Assembly (NCBI RefSeq): GCF_937892565.1
Contig: NZ_CALAHQ010000103.1
Location: 1-34,306 of the forward strand
Direction of reading: 5' to 3'
Source of the DNA: an uncultured Roseicyclus sp.
Lineage (GTDB): Bacteria > Pseudomonadota > Alphaproteobacteria > Rhodobacterales > Rhodobacteraceae
DNA length: 34,306 nt
Part shown: in pieces, positions 22,563 to 30,149 of the stretch
Layout: every line of letters begins with the position of its first letter
How positions within the stretch are numbered: the stretch's first letter is position 1
The notes under the pieces: model-generated
Seen by the model: only the letters and a program-made list of their open reading frames with translations
Told to the model about the DNA's origin: nothing
Database searches by the model: none
Translations under genes and position numbers: made by a program

Positions 22563-23104
22563 CGAGAGTCCCCGAACCTTTGTTGAAGCGCGTCGAGCGT
22601 ATAGGTTTTGCGCACCGGATCATCATCGCCGATGAAATTCGGGTCTGACGGAAGGCAACCCAAACTGCAAACCTGTCGGATATCGCCTGTGTCCACATCC
22701 ACGAACCACAAACGCCCCCCCGGTGTGCCGACCCAGCCGTTGACGCCAAGTTGCATGTCGCCTTCGACATCTTGAACCGATGGCACCTCGCCGTCGTATT
22801 CGGGCACCCATGCGGCATGGGTATGCCATGAAGACACCACCGCCGCGCCGTCTTCGACCGCAAGAGACGCGCAAGAGGCGTGCCCCCCCCAGCTGGCCTT
22901 GGTGGTGGAATAATGGGCGCCGTCGGGATGGCGCAGGATATAGCCGCATACCTCGCGGTTGAAGCGGATCGACAGCGCATTCATCGATTCCATCAACCCA
23001 ATGACAAAGGCCGTTTCATGCCCGTCTTGCGCCTGACCCGGCACCGGGATCACCATCCACAGCGCCACAATCATGGCCGCGGCGCGTCGGTGGAATGCGA
23101 TCAT
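22559..23104 (-). CDS. Secreted DUF4329 protein with JAMM-like motif
   Basis: A 181-aa protein with a signal peptide (residues 1 to about 26, basic start, hydrophobic core, GQAQ end) and a DUF4329-type domain of unknown function. Conserved-looking positions resemble the JAMM/MPN metalloprotease signature: Glu51 in REVCGYI, His94 and His96 in WHTH, then Ser109 and Asp112 in SVQD. That reads E-x-C-G, HxH, S-x2-D, with a longer HxH-to-Ser gap (12) than the usual 7. GWVGTPGGRLWFVD (123-136) is also typical of DUF4329. If the likeness is real, the product could be an exported zinc peptidase or isopeptidase; substrate unknown. The start has AGGAGC seven bases upstream. Four cysteines (53, 78, 146, 150) could form disulfides in the periplasm. 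Confidence 0.75.
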   Translation of the reverse strand: MIAFHRRAAAMIVALWMVIPVPGQAQDGHETAFVIGLMESMNALSIRFNREVCGYILRHPDGAHYSTTKASWGGHASCASLAVEDGAAVVSSWHTHAAWVPEYDGEVPSVQDVEGDMQLGVNGWVGTPGGRLWFVDVDTGDIRQVCSLGCLPSDPNFIGDDDPVRKTYTLDALQQRFGDSR

Positions 23105-23257
23105 GGCAGATGCTCCTGTGGTCGGGTTTGGGTGCATGATACGGCCTTTTTCCGCGCAAGCCACAGAAAGCAGCCTATTGGCACTGGACCAAGGCGGCAT
23201 GGCCCTTATGTTGCGGTTCTGGATCCCGGCGCATCGTCGCCCATCGGAGAACGACAT

Positions 23258-23434
23258 ATGTCACGCATGGAATTCATCGATCTCGAGACTGCCACCAAGA
23301 CCGGCGTGAGTGCTGATTTCGCCGAGGATGCGGATATTCAGTTGTTCCTCAAGCTCGGACGCATGGCGTTTTTCTTTTGCATCTGGAGCGCGATGGTGCT
23401 GCCGGTGGCATTGATCTATTCCATCCGCTTCTAG
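23258..23434 (+). CDS. 58-aa single-span membrane protein, function unknown
   Basis: An ATG at 23258 with GGAGA upstream opens a 58-codon frame. The first 30 residues are hydrophilic and acidic (ETATKTGVSADFAEDADIQ). They are followed by one clear transmembrane helix (MAFFFCIWSAMVLPVALIYSI, about 36-56) and a two-residue RF end. I do not recognise a named family. The frame is supported by this contrast, the ribosome site and the fit between flanking genes: it is divergent from the DUF4329 gene and ends 15 bases before the convergent trxC. It could be a small subunit or regulator of a membrane complex, but nothing nearby says which. Confidence 0.65.
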   Translation: MSRMEFIDLETATKTGVSADFAEDADIQLFLKLGRMAFFFCIWSAMVLPVALIYSIRF

Positions 23435-23449
23435 ATCGCCACGCCGCCC

Positions 23450-23893
23450 TCAGGCGCGCATCGTGGTTGCATGTTGACGGACAAAGGCTTCGATCTGGGC
23501 GGCAGGGCGCGTGCCGGTCATGCGAGCTGTCTCTTGGCCGTTATCAAACAAGATCAGGGCCGGGATGCCGCGGATACCATAGCGTTGTGCGGCGTCGCCA
23601 TTGACCTGTGTGTTGATCTTGGCCAGCCGCGCATGGGGGGCCAGCGCCCGGGCGGCCTTTTCGAACTCTGGGGCCATGGACCGACAGGGCCCGCACCAGG
23701 GCGCCCAGAAATCCACCAGAAGCGGCAGGCTATCGCCACGCTCGGCCTTGCGAAGGGTGGCGGTGTCCAGCTCATGCACCTTGGGCTCGGCCAGCTTGGC
23801 GCCGCAGGTGCCGCATTTGGGGTGCGCGGTCAGCTTGTCGACGGGCACCCGGTTTGCTGTCGCGCAAGACAGGCATGTGATGCGATGGGACAT
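23450..23893 (-). CDS. trxC: Thioredoxin 2 (TrxC type)
   Basis: A 147-aa thioredoxin with the extra N-terminal zinc domain of TrxC: Cys7/Cys10 (CLSC) and Cys27/Cys30 (CGTC). The thioredoxin fold follows, with the active site WCGPC (66-70) and the cis-proline in GIPALILF (Pro111). TrxC reduces cytosolic disulfides and its expression rises under oxidative stress in E. coli, where OxyR controls it; I see no OxyR site here that I would call. It lies downstream of cspA on the same strand, but a strong terminator separates them. Confidence 0.94.
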   Translation of the reverse strand: MSHRITCLSCATANRVPVDKLTAHPKCGTCGAKLAEPKVHELDTATLRKAERGDSLPLLVDFWAPWCGPCRSMAPEFEKAARALAPHARLAKINTQVNGDAAQRYGIRGIPALILFDNGQETARMTGTRPAAQIEAFVRQHATTMRA

Positions 23894-23974
23894 TGGGCAG
23901 CAAGCCTTTGGTGATTATCATCGTCAATAATCTGGACCAAGGCAGGACCGCTGACAAGCCCTGTCGGCTTGCCA

Positions 23975-24002
23975 CAAAAAAGGTGCGCAAAGCTGCGCAC
24001 CT
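23975..24002 (-). terminator. Rho-independent terminator of cspA
   Basis: On the minus strand AGGTGCGCA (24002-23994), loop GCTT, TGCGCACCT (23989-23981), followed by TTTTT (23980-23976). A perfect 9-bp stem and a T-run make this a strong call; it ends the cold-shock transcript before trxC. Confidence 0.85.
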
Positions 24003-24058
24003 TTGTGTTGGATCGGGATCGCAGGGGCAGTATCGCCCGCATGCGGACCCGGTCTGGT

Positions 24059-24265
24059 TCAGACCAGAACGATATTGATCGCCGATTCGCGGCCGTCACG
24101 GCCGGATTCGACGTCGAAAGTGACCTTTTGGTCGTCTTTCAGCGAGGCATGGCCCGAACGCTCAAGCGCAGAAATGTGGACGAAAACGTCCTTGCCGCCG
24201 CTCTCGGGTGCGATAAAGCCGAAACCCTTGGTGCTGTTGAACCACTTCACGGTGCCTTTGGCCAT
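24059..24265 (-). CDS. Cold-shock protein, CspA family
   Basis: A 68-aa cold-shock domain protein that binds single-stranded nucleic acid and acts as an RNA chaperone. RNP1 is KGFGFI (13-18), RNP2 is VFVHI (27-31), and KWFNSTKG opens the fold. The ATG at 24265 follows AGGAG at nine bases. The upstream region is long and gene-free, as in other csp genes where the 5' leader carries temperature control, though I cannot show such a structure here. Which csp paralogue this is cannot be told. Confidence 0.95.
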   Translation of the reverse strand: MAKGTVKWFNSTKGFGFIAPESGGKDVFVHISALERSGHASLKDDQKVTFDVESGRDGRESAINIVLV

Positions 24266-24594
24266 CGTGATATCTCCTGTACTTTCGCTACCCACGATAT
24301 GTGGCAGCTTGGCTTGGTCGGTCTGGATCGAAAGACTGACAGCCGTGTGAGGGGAGACAGTGGTCGAAAAAGAATAACGTTCGCGAGGGGTACATGGGGG
24401 CTTGGGTGGCAAATAGCAAGCCCGAACAGCGCGGCCCGTGCCACACGGCAATTGCGGTAAGCCGATGCACCCTGCTGGATTTGCCCGATCCGACCCGATT
24501 GCGCGACATCAGGGCGGTGAAGCTCTTGATCTGGTTCCGATCGCGCGCCGTCAGCGTTAACCAGACATTCACCAATCGCGATGATGGTTTTGGC
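24266..24594. other. Gene-free interval between cspA and RAYT
   Basis: This 329-base stretch separates the divergent cspA and RAYT genes. The cspA side should hold its promoter and 5' leader; an AT-rich patch at about 24366-24384 is the most likely promoter area, but I cannot fix -35/-10 boxes. Open frames through the rest read as non-coding and match nothing I recognise. I see no second copy of the 25137-25162 palindrome here. Confidence 0.5.
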
Positions 24595-25140
24595 ATGCCC
24601 GATTATCGCCGCCCGCCCCGATCTACCCGGCCTGTGTTTTTCACCGTCTGCCTTGCGCAGCGCGGATCCACTGCCCTGCTCGATCACCTGACCATTTTGC
24701 GCGCGGCGGTGCGCGACACGCTGGCCGATCGCCCGTTGGAAAGTATCGCGTGGGTTGTTTTGCCCGATCATCTGCACGCGATCTGGCGATTGCCGATCGA
24801 TGACATGAATTATTCGCAGCGCTGGGGCCGCATCAAGGCCCGCTTCAGCCGCGATGCCCGGCGCGCGGGCTTGATCCCGCCACCACCCCGCCCCGGTTTT
24901 CAGCCGCGCAAAGGCGAGCTGGGCATCTGGCAGCAGCGCTTCTGGGAGCATCATTGCCGCGACGCGCAGGATCTGGAGCGGCATTTGCACTATTGCTGGC
25001 TTGATCCGGTGCGCCATGGCCATGTGGAACGCCCGGCCGATTGGGCCGCATCATCCATCCATCGCGACATCCGGCTTGGGCGCATTGCCGCAGACTGGTT
25101 CGGCAACGATGTCCCTGGCCGCTTTGGAGAAGCAGCGTAG
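24595..25140 (+). CDS. REP-associated tyrosine transposase (RAYT)
   Basis: A 181-aa Y1/HUH-superfamily single-strand endonuclease of the RAYT (TnpA-REP) group, the domesticated relatives of IS200/IS605 transposases that act on REP palindromes. It aligns well with E. coli TnpA-REP: FFTVCLAQRGSTLL-like start, AWVVLPDHLHAIWRLP with the HUH-type His59 and His61, YSQRWGRIKARF (73-84), IWQQRFWEHHCRD (111-123), and HLHYCWLDPVRHG (130-142), where Tyr133 is a candidate nucleophile. The ATG at 24595 gives MPDYRRPP, like the E. coli MSEYRR start; its ribosome site is weak. The stop codon lies inside a perfect palindrome (25137-25162) that is probably its REP-like target. GC content is like that of its neighbours, so recent transfer is not evident. 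Confidence 0.92.
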   Translation: MPDYRRPPRSTRPVFFTVCLAQRGSTALLDHLTILRAAVRDTLADRPLESIAWVVLPDHLHAIWRLPIDDMNYSQRWGRIKARFSRDARRAGLIPPPPRPGFQPRKGELGIWQQRFWEHHCRDAQDLERHLHYCWLDPVRHGHVERPADWAASSIHRDIRLGRIAADWFGNDVPGRFGEAA

Positions 25141-25162
25141 GGCGGGACTAGTCCCGCCCTAC
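25137..25162. repeat. Perfect 26-bp REP-like palindrome at RAYT 3' end
   Basis: GTAGGGCGGGACT (25137-25149) and AGTCCCGCCCTAC (25150-25162) are exact reverse complements with no loop. Both ends carry GTAG/CTAC; a GTAG tetranucleotide next to a hairpin is the recognition feature of REP elements cut by RAYTs. The TAG at 25138-25140 is the RAYT stop codon. The element sits in the 30-base gap before the convergent ettA stop and could also act as a transcript-end hairpin. I found no other copy in the window. Confidence 0.8.
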
Positions 25163-25170
25163 ACGCCACA

Positions 25171-26826
25171 TCACCGCGTGAACTTTTTGTATTTCAACCG
25201 CTTGGGTTCCAACGCATCGGGACCAAGGCGACGCTTCTTGTCTTCTTCATAGGCCGAGAAATCGCCCTCGAACCATTCCACATGCGCCTCGCCCTCGAAG
25301 GCAAGGATATGGGTGCACAGCCGGTCAAGGAAAAAGCGGTCGTGGCTGATGATGACCGCGCAGCCCGCGAAATCCTCCAGCGCATCTTCGAGCGCGCGCA
25401 GCGTTTCGACATCCAGATCGTTGGTCGGCTCATCGAGCAACAGCACATTGCCACCAGCCTTGAGCAGCTTGGCCATATGCACCCGGTTGCGTTCCCCGCC
25501 CGAAAGCAATCCCACCTTCTTTTGCTGGTCACCGCCCTTGAAGTTGAAGGCCCCGCAATAGGCGCGGCTGTTCATGCTGGCGTCGCCCAGTTCGATGATT
25601 TCCGCCCCGCCCGAGATTTCCTCCCAGACGGTCTTGCTGCCATCAAGCGTGTCGCGTGACTGATCCACAAAGGACAGTTGCACCGTATCGCCAAATTCCA
25701 CCGTGCCCTCGTCGGGTTGCTCTTGCCCGGTCAGGATGCGGAACAAGGTGGACTTGCCCGCACCATTGGGGCCGATCACGCCGACAATGCCGCCGGGCGG
25801 CAGGGAAAAGCTCAGATCCTCGACCAAAAGCCGGTCCCCATAGCCTTTCTTGAGACCGCTGATCTCGATCACCTTGCCGCCCAGACGGGGGCCGTTGGGG
25901 ATGACGATCTGCGCGCGCGAGATCTTCTCGCGCTCCGATTGCCCGGCCAATTGTTCATAGGCGTTGATCCGGGCCTTTTGCTTGGCCTGACGCGCCTTGG
26001 CACCCGCGCGGATCCAGTCCAATTCGCGCTCAAGCGTCTTTTGGCGCGATTTGTCCTCGCGCGCTTCTTGTTCCAGACGCTTGGCTTTTTGTTCCAGCCA
26101 AGCCGAGTAATTTCCCTCATAGGGGATGCCGCGCCCACGATCGAGTTCAAGGATCCAGCCGGTGATGTCGTCAAGGAAATAGCGGTCATGGGTCACGATC
26201 AGGATCGTGCCCTTGTATTCGATCAGGTGCTGCTGCAGCCAAGCGATGGTTTCGGCATCCAGATGGTTGGTCGGTTCATCCAGAAGCAGCATCTCGGGCG
26301 CTTCAAGCAAAAGCTTGCACAAAGCCACACGGCGGCGTTCACCGCCTGACAGCGTTGCCACCTGTGCATCATCGGGCGGGCAGCGCAGCGCCTCCATGGC
26401 GACATCGATCTGGCTGTCGAGATCCCAAAGATTTTCGGCGTCGATCTGATCTTGCAGCGCCGCCATTTCATCGGCGGTCTCGTCCGAATAATTCATTGCC
26501 AGCTCATTGTAGCGGTCAAGCTTGGCTTTTTTCGGCGCAACGCCCAGCATGACGTTGTCACGCACACTCAGGCTTTCGTCGAGCTGTGGCTCTTGCGGCA
26601 GGTAGCCCACACGCGCGCCTTCGGCGACCCATGCCTCACCGCTGAAATCGGTGTCGATGCCTGCCATGATGCGCATGAGGGTGGATTTGCCCGAACCGTT
26701 CACACCCACCACGCCGATCTTCACGCCGGGAAGAAAATTCAGGCGGATGTTCTCGAAACATTTCTTGCCGCCCGGATAGGTCTTGGAGACGCCATCCATG
26801 TGATAGACATACTGATACGAGGCCAT
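25171..26826 (-). CDS. ettA: Energy-dependent translational throttle protein EttA (ABC-F)
   Basis: EttA is an ABC-F ATPase that binds the ribosomal E site and gates entry into elongation according to the ADP/ATP ratio. The 551-aa protein (E. coli 555) begins MASYQYVYHM and has two ABC domains: Walker A GVNGSGKST (41-49) and, in the second half, GPNGAGKST; signatures LSGGERRR and LSGGERNR; Walker B LLLDEPTNHLD and LLLDEPTNDLD. Between the domains is the charged helical P-site linker (KRLEQEAREDKSRQKTLERE region), and the first domain carries the arm insertion typical of EttA. The ATG at 26826 is chosen over a 13-residue longer start on family grounds. It converges on the RAYT gene. Confidence 0.95.
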   Translation of the reverse strand: MASYQYVYHMDGVSKTYPGGKKCFENIRLNFLPGVKIGVVGVNGSGKSTLMRIMAGIDTDFSGEAWVAEGARVGYLPQEPQLDESLSVRDNVMLGVAPKKAKLDRYNELAMNYSDETADEMAALQDQIDAENLWDLDSQIDVAMEALRCPPDDAQVATLSGGERRRVALCKLLLEAPEMLLLDEPTNHLDAETIAWLQQHLIEYKGTILIVTHDRYFLDDITGWILELDRGRGIPYEGNYSAWLEQKAKRLEQEAREDKSRQKTLERELDWIRAGAKARQAKQKARINAYEQLAGQSEREKISRAQIVIPNGPRLGGKVIEISGLKKGYGDRLLVEDLSFSLPPGGIVGVIGPNGAGKSTLFRILTGQEQPDEGTVEFGDTVQLSFVDQSRDTLDGSKTVWEEISGGAEIIELGDASMNSRAYCGAFNFKGGDQQKKVGLLSGGERNRVHMAKLLKAGGNVLLLDEPTNDLDVETLRALEDALEDFAGCAVIISHDRFFLDRLCTHILAFEGEAHVEWFEGDFSAYEEDKKRRLGPDALEPKRLKYKKFTR

Positions 26827-26862
26827 GTGCCGCTCCGTTGTCGTGATGCGAGGTTCGCACCG

Positions 26863-26891
26863 CATCTAGTCGCTTCGGGGCCGATGGGCAA
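26863..26891 (-). promoter_or_regulatory. Candidate promoter of ettA
   Basis: On the minus strand TTGCCC (26891-26886), exactly 17 bases, TAGATG (26868-26863), about 37 bases before the ettA ATG. The same TTGCCC/17/TAG pattern is seen before the TPR gene. Confidence 0.45.
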
Positions 26892-26954
26892 TCCGGCGAA
26901 AGGGTGCCGCGTTGACTATGACCGGCGCGCGGCTCATCAAGGCATGCCGATGTC

Positions 26955-27575
26955 ATGCAAAAAAGGCCGCGCTTGCCCTTGCGATCCGATCTGCCCCTTG
27001 CCCTGCCTGGTCAGACCGTCGGCCTGTTCGGCGGATCCTTCGACCCGCCGCATGCGGGCCATCTGCATGTCAGCCGCGAGGCGCTCAAGCGCTTCGGGCT
27101 GGACCGGGTGTGGTGGCTGGTCAGCCCTGGCAATCCGCTGAAACCCAATGGCCCGGCCGCCATGGCGCGCCGGATGGATGCCGCCCGCGCGCTGGTCGAT
27201 CATCCGCGCATCACCGTCACCGATATCGAGGCGCGGATCGGCACGCGCTACACGGCGCAAACCATCGCCCGGCTTGTCGGGCTTTATCCCGGGGTGCGCT
27301 TTGTCTGGCTGATGGGGGCCGACAATCTGGCGCAATTTCACCGCTGGCAGGATTGGCAAGATATCATGAAGCGTGTGCCCGTGGGCGTCTTGGCCCGCCC
27401 GGGCAGCCGGATTGCCGCACGCACGGCCAAGGCGGCCAGCATCTATCGTCACGCGCGCCTGCCATCCGAGGATGCGGGGCTTTTGGCACGGTTGCCGGCG
27501 CCAGCCTGGTGTTTTGTGAACCTGCCCATGGTGACGACCTCCTCCAGCGCCATCCGTGCCAGCGGCGCGTGGTAG
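26955..27575 (+). CDS. nadD: Nicotinate-nucleotide adenylyltransferase
   Basis: NadD joins nicotinate mononucleotide to AMP from ATP, giving deamido-NAD in the NAD synthesis pathway. The 206-aa protein has [15 protein letters not shown] (about 23-37), containing the nucleotidyltransferase GxFxPxHxGH motif, [10 protein letters not shown] (55-64), [16 protein letters not shown] (115-130), and TSSSAIRAS near the C-terminus, the counterpart of ISSTxIR. The start at 26955 gives about 20 residues before the first strand and has no clear ribosome site, so the true start is slightly uncertain. In many alphaproteobacteria nadD sits with obg, proA and rsfS; those genes are not here. Confidence 0.93.
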   Translation: MQKRPRLPLRSDLPLALPGQTVGLFGGSFDPPHAGHLHVSREALKRFGLDRVWWLVSPGNPLKPNGPAAMARRMDAARALVDHPRITVTDIEARIGTRYTAQTIARLVGLYPGVRFVWLMGADNLAQFHRWQDWQDIMKRVPVGVLARPGSRIAARTAKAASIYRHARLPSEDAGLLARLPAPAWCFVNLPMVTTSSSAIRASGAW

Positions 27576-27586
27576 CCGGCTCTTGG

Positions 27587-28432
27587 TCAGCGTCTGGCGC
27601 GTAGCGCCAATGTGGCCAAACCCGATACCACAAGAACGGCCAACCCTGTCAGCGTCAGCGCATCGGGCAATGCGTCGAACACAGCCCATCCCAGCACCGT
27701 GGCCGCGATCAGCTGGGTATAGACAAAGGGCGCAAGCCCCGAGGCCGGCGCCATGCGCAGCGCGAGGATCAGGCACAGATTGCCCAGCATCGACCCCAGC
27801 GCCGACCCCAAGGTCAGGGCAAGGATGCGCGGTTCCAGTTCCGGCCATGCGGTCAGCCCGAAGGGTGCCAAGACCAGCGCGCCCACCACAAGCTGGCTGA
27901 GCAGCAAGGCCCCCGGGTGCGCAATATCCGACAGCCAGCGTGAGGCGGTCAGAAACCCGCCGTAAAACACCCCCGCCATCACGGCAAAGCCAAGCCCCGG
28001 TGTCATGCCAAAGCCGGGCCGCACCACCAAAAGCACGCCCAGAAATCCGATCCCCAAAAGCACCATCCGCGCCCGTGAGAAGCCTTCGTTCAGCAGCCAT
28101 GCCGACAGGACATAGGCCAGGATCGGTCCCAGGAAGAATGCACCGAAGACATTGGCGATCGGTTCGGTCCCGAGCGCGGTCAGGATCGACACGATACCGC
28201 CCGCCAGCAATAGCCCCCGCAGCCAGACGCGCCAGTCGGCAAAGATCGCGGGTCGGGTCAGATGCAGCACGAAGGGCAAGATCATCACTGCCCCAAGCGC
28301 AAAGCGGCTCCATGCGGTAAAGGCTGGGGCAACGCCCGCTTCGCCCAAAAGCTTGCCCGCCGTGTCGCCTGCCGGGATCAGCGACATCGCCAGCAGCATC
28401 AGGGGCAGCGCCCGTAGGACATCGCGGTGCAT
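27587..28432 (-). CDS. EamA/DMT-superfamily transporter
   Basis: A 281-aa drug/metabolite-type exporter with two EamA repeats and about ten transmembrane helices; examples are LRALPLMLLAMSLIPAGDT, AFFLGPILAYVLSAWLL, MVLLGIGFLGVLLVV, ALLLSQLVVGALVLAPFGLTAWP and LTLTGLAVLVVSGLATLAL. The members carry amino acids, nucleobases or other metabolites out of the cell, sometimes inward; substrate cannot be inferred. The ATG at 28432 starts MHRDVLRALPL. It converges with nadD (11 bases apart) and diverges from dacB. Confidence 0.88.
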   Translation of the reverse strand: MHRDVLRALPLMLLAMSLIPAGDTAGKLLGEAGVAPAFTAWSRFALGAVMILPFVLHLTRPAIFADWRVWLRGLLLAGGIVSILTALGTEPIANVFGAFFLGPILAYVLSAWLLNEGFSRARMVLLGIGFLGVLLVVRPGFGMTPGLGFAVMAGVFYGGFLTASRWLSDIAHPGALLLSQLVVGALVLAPFGLTAWPELEPRILALTLGSALGSMLGNLCLILALRMAPASGLAPFVYTQLIAATVLGWAVFDALPDALTLTGLAVLVVSGLATLALRARR

Positions 28433-28501
28433 GGGGCGTGCTAGCCGATTGGCAGCGCCGCGAACAGGGGCAGATGACGCATGTCTTGCAGCGCAAGCCC
28501 C

Positions 28502-28530
28502 TTGAGCGGCGGAGGGCGGTGCGATTTAGT
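28502..28530 (+). promoter_or_regulatory. Candidate promoter of dacB
   Basis: TTGAGC (28502-28507), 17 bases, TTTAGT (28525-28530), a good match for both boxes. The start near 28537 gives a leader of about 30 bases and supports the dacB ATG at 28567 over the in-frame one at 28438. Confidence 0.48.
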
Positions 28531-28566
28531 CGCGCAAAGCCGAAACCGAAACCGTTTGGATCTGTC

Positions 28567-30048
28567 ATGTTCTCGCGTCGCGGATTTCTGACCAGCGCAT
28601 CGGCCTTTGCCGCCCTGCCGGCCATTGCGGCCGCGCCGGATGCGTCGCTGCGCCCGATGATGCGCCCCTTGGGTCTGTTTGCCGGTGGCGCTGCCTCGGG
28701 TGCTGATCTGGTCGCCGAGGCCGCATTGGGCGGGCGGGTGGGCTATGCTGTCGCCGATGCGACGACGGGCGAGCTGCTCGATGCGTTGAACCCGCTGGTC
28801 GCCTTGCCGCCCGCATCGGTCACCAAGGCGGTGACATGTGCCTATGCGCTGGACCGGCTGGGCCCCGATTACCGCTTTCACACCCGCATCCTGACCAATG
28901 GCACGCTGCGCGATGGCCGTCTGGAGGGGGATTTGTGGCTGGTCGGATCGGGCGACCCGATGCTCGACACCAACACGCTGGCCGCGCTGGCCGCCGAGGT
29001 GCGCCGTCAGGGGATAGCCGAGGTCACAGGCAGGCTTGTGCTGGCCGACGGGGCTTTGCCATCCATTTTCGAGATTGACCCCGAGCAGCCTGACCATGCG
29101 GGCTACAACCCGGCCATCTCGGGGCTGAACCTGAATTACAACCGGGTGCATTTCGAATGGGCGCGACAGGCGGGCGATTATACCGTCACGCTTGATGCGC
29201 GTTCGGACAGCCTGCGCCCGGCGGTCGATCTGGCGCGCATGCGGATCGTGGACCGGGCCGAGCCGCTGTTCACCTATGCCCAGATCGAGGGGCGCGATCA
29301 TTGGACCGTGGCCCGTGCGGGTTTGGGAGAAGAGGGCGCGCGCTGGCTGCCGGTGCGCAGGCCTTCGGCCTATGTGGCCGAGGTTTTCGCGACCTTGGCC
29401 CGCGCCCAAGGCATGCGGTTGGGCGCGATCGCGCTGACGCAGGCGGTGCCACAGGCCAGCAGGCTTCTGGTCGAACATGCCAGCGACCCGATGCGTGATA
29501 TCCTGCGCGACATGATGCGCTGGTCCACCAATCTGACGGCCGAGGTGGTGGGGCTTGTGGCGACACAGGCCGATGGGCTTCGCCCGACGCATCTGGGGCA
29601 GTCGGCCGCCGCCATGTCGGATTGGATGCGCAGCACGTTGAACACCGGGCAGGCGGGTTTTGTCGATCATTCCGGTTTGGGTGATCAAAGCCGTCTTTGC
29701 CCGCAAGATATGGTCAGCGCCCTTGTGGCGGCAGCCCCGGGCGGGGTGCTGCGCGGCCTGATGCGCGCGCATCCGATGTTGAACGCGCGCGGCGAACCCA
29801 TGCCCAACCATCCGGTCGCGGTCGCCGCCAAGACCGGAACGTTGAACTTTGTCTCGACGCTGGCGGGCTATGCACGGCTGCCATCGGGGCGCGATCTGGC
29901 TTTCGCGATCTTTTGTGCGGACATGGACCGCCGCGCCGCGTTGACCCCGGCCGAGCGCGAACGCCCCGAAGGCGCGCGGCCCTATAACCGCCGCGCCAAG
30001 CGGCTTCAGCAAAGGCTGATTGAACGCTGGGCTGGGGTGCCGGGCTGA
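28567..30048 (+). CDS. dacB: D-alanyl-D-alanine carboxypeptidase/endopeptidase (PBP4)
   Basis: A class C low-molecular-weight penicillin-binding protein of the PBP4/DacB (peptidase S13) family. It trims or cuts peptide cross-links of peptidoglycan in the periplasm. The 493-aa protein has a twin-arginine-type leader (SRRGFLTSASAFAALPAIAAA), then the three active-site motifs SVTK (Ser84-Lys87), STN (320-322) and KTG (422-424). The large insert between the first two motifs, typical of S13 enzymes, is present with GLNLNYNRVHFEW in it. The start at 28567 fits the signal and a promoter just upstream. Tat export would be unusual for this family and deserves a check. It precedes the Pho-box-controlled gene by 101 bases. 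Confidence 0.93.
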   Translation: MFSRRGFLTSASAFAALPAIAAAPDASLRPMMRPLGLFAGGAASGADLVAEAALGGRVGYAVADATTGELLDALNPLVALPPASVTKAVTCAYALDRLGPDYRFHTRILTNGTLRDGRLEGDLWLVGSGDPMLDTNTLAALAAEVRRQGIAEVTGRLVLADGALPSIFEIDPEQPDHAGYNPAISGLNLNYNRVHFEWARQAGDYTVTLDARSDSLRPAVDLARMRIVDRAEPLFTYAQIEGRDHWTVARAGLGEEGARWLPVRRPSAYVAEVFATLARAQGMRLGAIALTQAVPQASRLLVEHASDPMRDILRDMMRWSTNLTAEVVGLVATQADGLRPTHLGQSAAAMSDWMRSTLNTGQAGFVDHSGLGDQSRLCPQDMVSALVAAAPGGVLRGLMRAHPMLNARGEPMPNHPVAVAAKTGTLNFVSTLAGYARLPSGRDLAFAIFCADMDRRAALTPAERERPEGARPYNRRAKRLQQRLIERWAGVPG

Positions 30049-30057
30049 GGCTTGCAT

Positions 30058-30097
30058 CTGTCACACAAGTGACGCGGCGTTGTCATGCGACTGTCAT
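30058..30097 (+). promoter_or_regulatory. Pho box upstream of the phytase-like gene
   Basis: Units with an 11-bp period: CTGTCAC (30058-30064), a poor unit at 30069, TTGTCAT (30080-30086) and CTGTCAT (30091-30097). The last two form a textbook PhoB box; the first is in phase with them. The box ends 52 bases before the ATG at 30150, a suitable distance for activation, though I cannot name a clear -10. A GGAGAAT ribosome site precedes the ATG. Confidence 0.65.
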
Positions 30098-30149
30098 TGC
30101 GCTGGGGCAATGACGGGTGTGATGATACCCATCGCTGTGGAGAATTCCC

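Noticed and set aside
24394..24594. In-frame extension of the RAYT gene by 67 codons
   Set aside because: RAYT homology begins at the ATG at 24595; the extension has no family similarity and lies in the cspA-RAYT intergenic region.
26937..28625. A 562-codon minus-strand frame spanning nadD, the DMT gene and part of dacB
   Set aside because: It crosses three well-supported genes and their boundaries, and matches no protein family.
28441..30057. A 538-codon open frame on the minus strand opposite dacB
   Set aside because: It mirrors dacB almost exactly. The product is Arg/His/Gln-rich with no domain, and the plus strand has all three PBP motifs, a leader and a promoter. High-GC antisense frames of this kind are common.
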